From an uncultured Pseudomonadota bacterium (GTDB taxonomy: Bacteria > Bdellovibrionota_B > Oligoflexia > Oligoflexales > CAIYRB01), in the NCBI GenBank assembly GCA_903928445.1, contig CAIYRB010000145.1:62001-126000 (forward strand): a stretch of DNA of 64,000 bases. The letters run 5' to 3'. Shown piece by piece: positions 61,548-64,000 of the stretch. The number at the start of each line of letters is the position of its first letter. Positions within the stretch are counted from its first letter, which is position 1. The position numbers were made by a program, and so were the translations under genes. The notes beneath the pieces were generated by a model, which worked only from the letters and a program-made list of their open reading frames with translations, ran no database searches and was not told where the DNA came from.

Positions 61548-63107
61548 ATGACGCAACTGAGGTGGCCAAGGATAGCGACAGGGTTCCTGTGGTGCCAAGC
61601 CGCTTTGGCGGCTGTTTTGGCTGTGCTTATGGCCTCTGGCAAGTTATCCAGGGTGGAAGTCGTGTGTCCAGGCAGCATGCCCTTCTCTTGGCCGTGCTTG
61701 AGAGTCGATGCGCTGTCGCTACCGATGTTTCTTATGGTTTCCTTTTTGGGCGCTGTCGTGGCGACTTATAGCGTTTCCTACCTAAAAGGTGACGGGCGAC
61801 AAGGGCGATTTTTTCGCTATTTAGTGGTGACGACGACGGCGGTTTCTTGGTTTGTGCTGGCGCCGAATCTTTGGCTGGCGTTTCTAGCTTGGCTCGTGAC
61901 GAGTTGGGGCCTGCACCGACTGCTGCTGCACTTTCCGACCAGGCCTGGAGCGGTCTTGGCGGCGCGCAAGAAGTTCGTCGTTAGTCGGATCGGCGACGTG
62001 GCCATTTTGACGGCGATTCTGCTCGTCCAAGAGCGCTTTGGCACGACTGATTATGGGAGACTGTTTAAGTCCGTCGGTGAGGCAAGCTGGCCTACGCTTG
62101 CAGGGGCGGCGGACATCCAGTGGATCGGCATCCTGTTTGCGATCGGAGCTATGACGAAGTCGGCGCAGTTTCCGTTTCATTTTTGGTTGCCAGAGACCAT
62201 GGAGACTCCGACCTCCGTGTCGGCGTTGATGCATGCTGGGATCATCAACGCGGGGGGATACTTCATCATTCGTCTAAGCCCCTTGCTCGTGCATATCGAT
62301 ACGGCGCGGCTGATGTTGGTCTTAGCCGGCGCGCTGACCGCAGTCTTTGCAGCACTGGTCATGATCACGCAAAATGACATCAAGAAGAAGCTGGCGTATT
62401 CGACGATCAGTCAAATGGGGCTCATGATGTTCGAGTGCGGGGTGGGGGCTTATGTCGTGGCCCTGCTACATATTTTTCTGCACAGTGGGTACAAGGCCCA
62501 TGCTTTTCTTTCGACCGGCGGCTTGATCGATGCAGCGCAAGGTCCAAAGCGCGGGAGCAGTCAGCTCTCGGGGTTGGCGACGACCTTTGCCCTGGTAGCG
62601 ACCGGTGGCGTGATGATGGTCGCCGTGGTCTGGTCAAACCGGGGTTTGTTTCCGCTGCTCCTATGCTTGGGTGTTACGCTACTTGGTCTATGTCAGGTGA
62701 TTTTGACGGACGCGAAAGTTGCGGGCAGAGGGCGCATGGTCTGGCTTTGGACCGTACCGGTCACTCTGGCAACCGGTGCGATCTATCTGTTCCTCGAACA
62801 GGTGACCGGTAGCGCCGTTCAGGGTGTTGTGGCACCCATGACTGCGCTGCCGTCACAGGTCGTCGCCGCAACCAGCGGCGTCCTAGCCTACCTGATATTC
62901 GGGGCTGGATTTCTCGCCGCGCAGGCCGTGGTTGCCGCGGACTCGCCGCGCCGGCAAAAACTGTACCTCTTCTGTCTAAACGGCGGGCGTTGGGGGTCGA
63001 AGACCACAGCATGGCTGACTCGCTTTTGGCCCGTTCAACGTCGTGTGTTTGCTGCGCCAGGCGCTGACATCAAGGCAAAGCAACTAGCAGGAGAACATTA
63101 TGCTTGA
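61548..63107 (+). CDS. dabB: DabB-like proton-conducting membrane transporter (NuoL family)
   Basis: GAMTKSAQFPFHFWLPETMETPTSVSALMHAGIINAGGYFIIRLSPLL; followed by DabA with 8-nt overlap. Confidence 0.88.
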   Translation: MTQLRWPRIATGFLWCQAALAAVLAVLMASGKLSRVEVVCPGSMPFSWPCLRVDALSLPMFLMVSFLGAVVATYSVSYLKGDGRQGRFFRYLVVTTTAVSWFVLAPNLWLAFLAWLVTSWGLHRLLLHFPTRPGAVLAARKKFVVSRIGDVAILTAILLVQERFGTTDYGRLFKSVGEASWPTLAGAADIQWIGILFAIGAMTKSAQFPFHFWLPETMETPTSVSALMHAGIINAGGYFIIRLSPLLVHIDTARLMLVLAGALTAVFAALVMITQNDIKKKLAYSTISQMGLMMFECGVGAYVVALLHIFLHSGYKAHAFLSTGGLIDAAQGPKRGSSQLSGLATTFALVATGGVMMVAVVWSNRGLFPLLLCLGVTLLGLCQVILTDAKVAGRGRMVWLWTVPVTLATGAIYLFLEQVTGSAVQGVVAPMTALPSQVVAATSGVLAYLIFGAGFLAAQAVVAADSPRRQKLYLFCLNGGRWGSKTTAWLTRFWPVQRRVFAAPGADIKAKQLAGEHYA

Positions 63108-64000
63108 CGCTGATACCCCCGCCGCAGACCGTGCGCTTAGCCAGGCGCCTTCGTTCGCTGCCGCAATAGATGCAGCCTTGGGTTTGACCATGCCCAGCTG
63201 GCCACTGCAAAACGTCGTCGCCGTGAACCCATTTTGGCAGCAACGCGGACGTCCTTTTACTGATGTTATGCGCGAGGTCTCTCCAGTCATTGGCGCTGAG
63301 ACCTACATGCCGCTAGCCTTTTACTTGGATCAATATGGCACCGGCCGGATTAGCGAGAGAAGTCTGAGCGCAGTGTTGGCGCAAGCAAAGAGCAAGATTG
63401 GCCTTGACGCCGAGTCCCTGGACACCTTTGTACGCGCCAGCAGAAGGCAGCAAGTTGAACATCACTACGATCAAAGCTTCGCCGGGTGGCTTGATCAAAG
63501 GCAGCCCGGCAGCAATTGGCAACGGGCGATCATCGATCAGGTCGGTATGTTCGCCGGGGCCTACTTCGACAACGGTCAGGCTGTTGCGCCTTTTCCTTGG
63601 CGTTCGCTATCTTTTTGGGAGGCATGGAAGGCAGCGCAGAGTCTGGGTGGCGTCGCCGACTCATGGGCACTCCCTGGTCTCAAAGCCTTGCTGGCAGCTG
63701 CCGCAGGCCTGTCCGCTAGGGACCACATTGGCCATATGCTCGGCCGACTCGGCATCAGCAGCGCCGCTGCTCAAGCGCGCTACCTGGCTAGGTTGATGGC
63801 CGAGGTGCTCGGCTGGGCGTCGCAGTTCCAATGGCGGGATTGGCAGCATGGTCTTGGCTATTCGGTCGCTGGAGTTGGCGGCACTGAAGACCTTTTGGCC
63901 GTGCGTTTGAGCTATGACTTGCTTCTGACCCGGGGTTTTCAAGATGGGACTATGTCCGGTGACTTGTCTGAGTTCCATGCGTGGCAGCAGAGTCTCCATC
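63100..64000 (+). CDS. dabA: DabA-like inorganic carbon transporter subunit (DUF2309/UPF0753), truncated by window end
   Basis: Translated by eye: MLDADTPAADRALSQAPSFAAAIDAALGLTMPSWPLQNVVAVNPFWQQRGRPF...; PLxxxVAVNPF motif. Confidence 0.85.
   Translation, partial: MLDADTPAADRALSQAPSFAAAIDAALGLTMPSWPLQNVVAVNPFWQQRGRPFTDVMREVSPVIGAETYMPLAFYLDQYGTGRISERSLSAVLAQAKSKIGLDAESLDTFVRASRRQQVEHHYDQSFAGWLDQRQPGSNWQRAIIDQVGMFAGAYFDNGQAVAPFPWRSLSFWEAWKAAQSLGGVADSWALPGLKALLAAAAGLSARDHIGHMLGRLGISSAAAQARYLARLMAEVLGWASQFQWRDWQHGLGYSVAGVGGTEDLLAVRLSYDLLLTRGFQDGTMSGDLSEFHAWQQSLH

Overview
GC-rich bacterial chromosome window with mostly housekeeping and envelope genes plus one clear accessory island. The gene content suggests a Gram-negative, possibly Bdellovibrionota/Oligoflexia-like organism; this placement is an inference. 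Recognisable core genes: tesA-ybbA-ybbP, typA, pgi, tal, purT, carAB, rppH, a thiolase, and dabB plus the start of dabA. Best leads: (1) a response-regulator receiver domain fused in frame to LpxC, which would link a phosphorelay to the committed step of lipid A synthesis (9193-10506). (2) A polymorphic-toxin island (30007-34820). It holds a secreted coiled-coil/trypsin-like/coiled-coil protein, a lipoprotein toxin with a C-terminal EndoU-type nuclease, an overlapping immunity gene, a displaced toxin-tip remnant, a second paralogous immunity gene, and a 65-bp duplicated toxin fragment. A HigBA-type toxin-antitoxin pair with a palindromic operator and a tRNA-Pro(GGG) lie next to it. Several genes appear frameshifted: pgi in a C5/G5 run, the protease in an A8 run, and an Ig-like/Ca-loop lipoprotein in a TGGC tandem duplication. 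Also noted: eukaryote-like CarAB, paired solenoid-cNMP proteins, a TPR envelope cluster and DabAB. All family calls come from reading the translations by eye; no searches were run.
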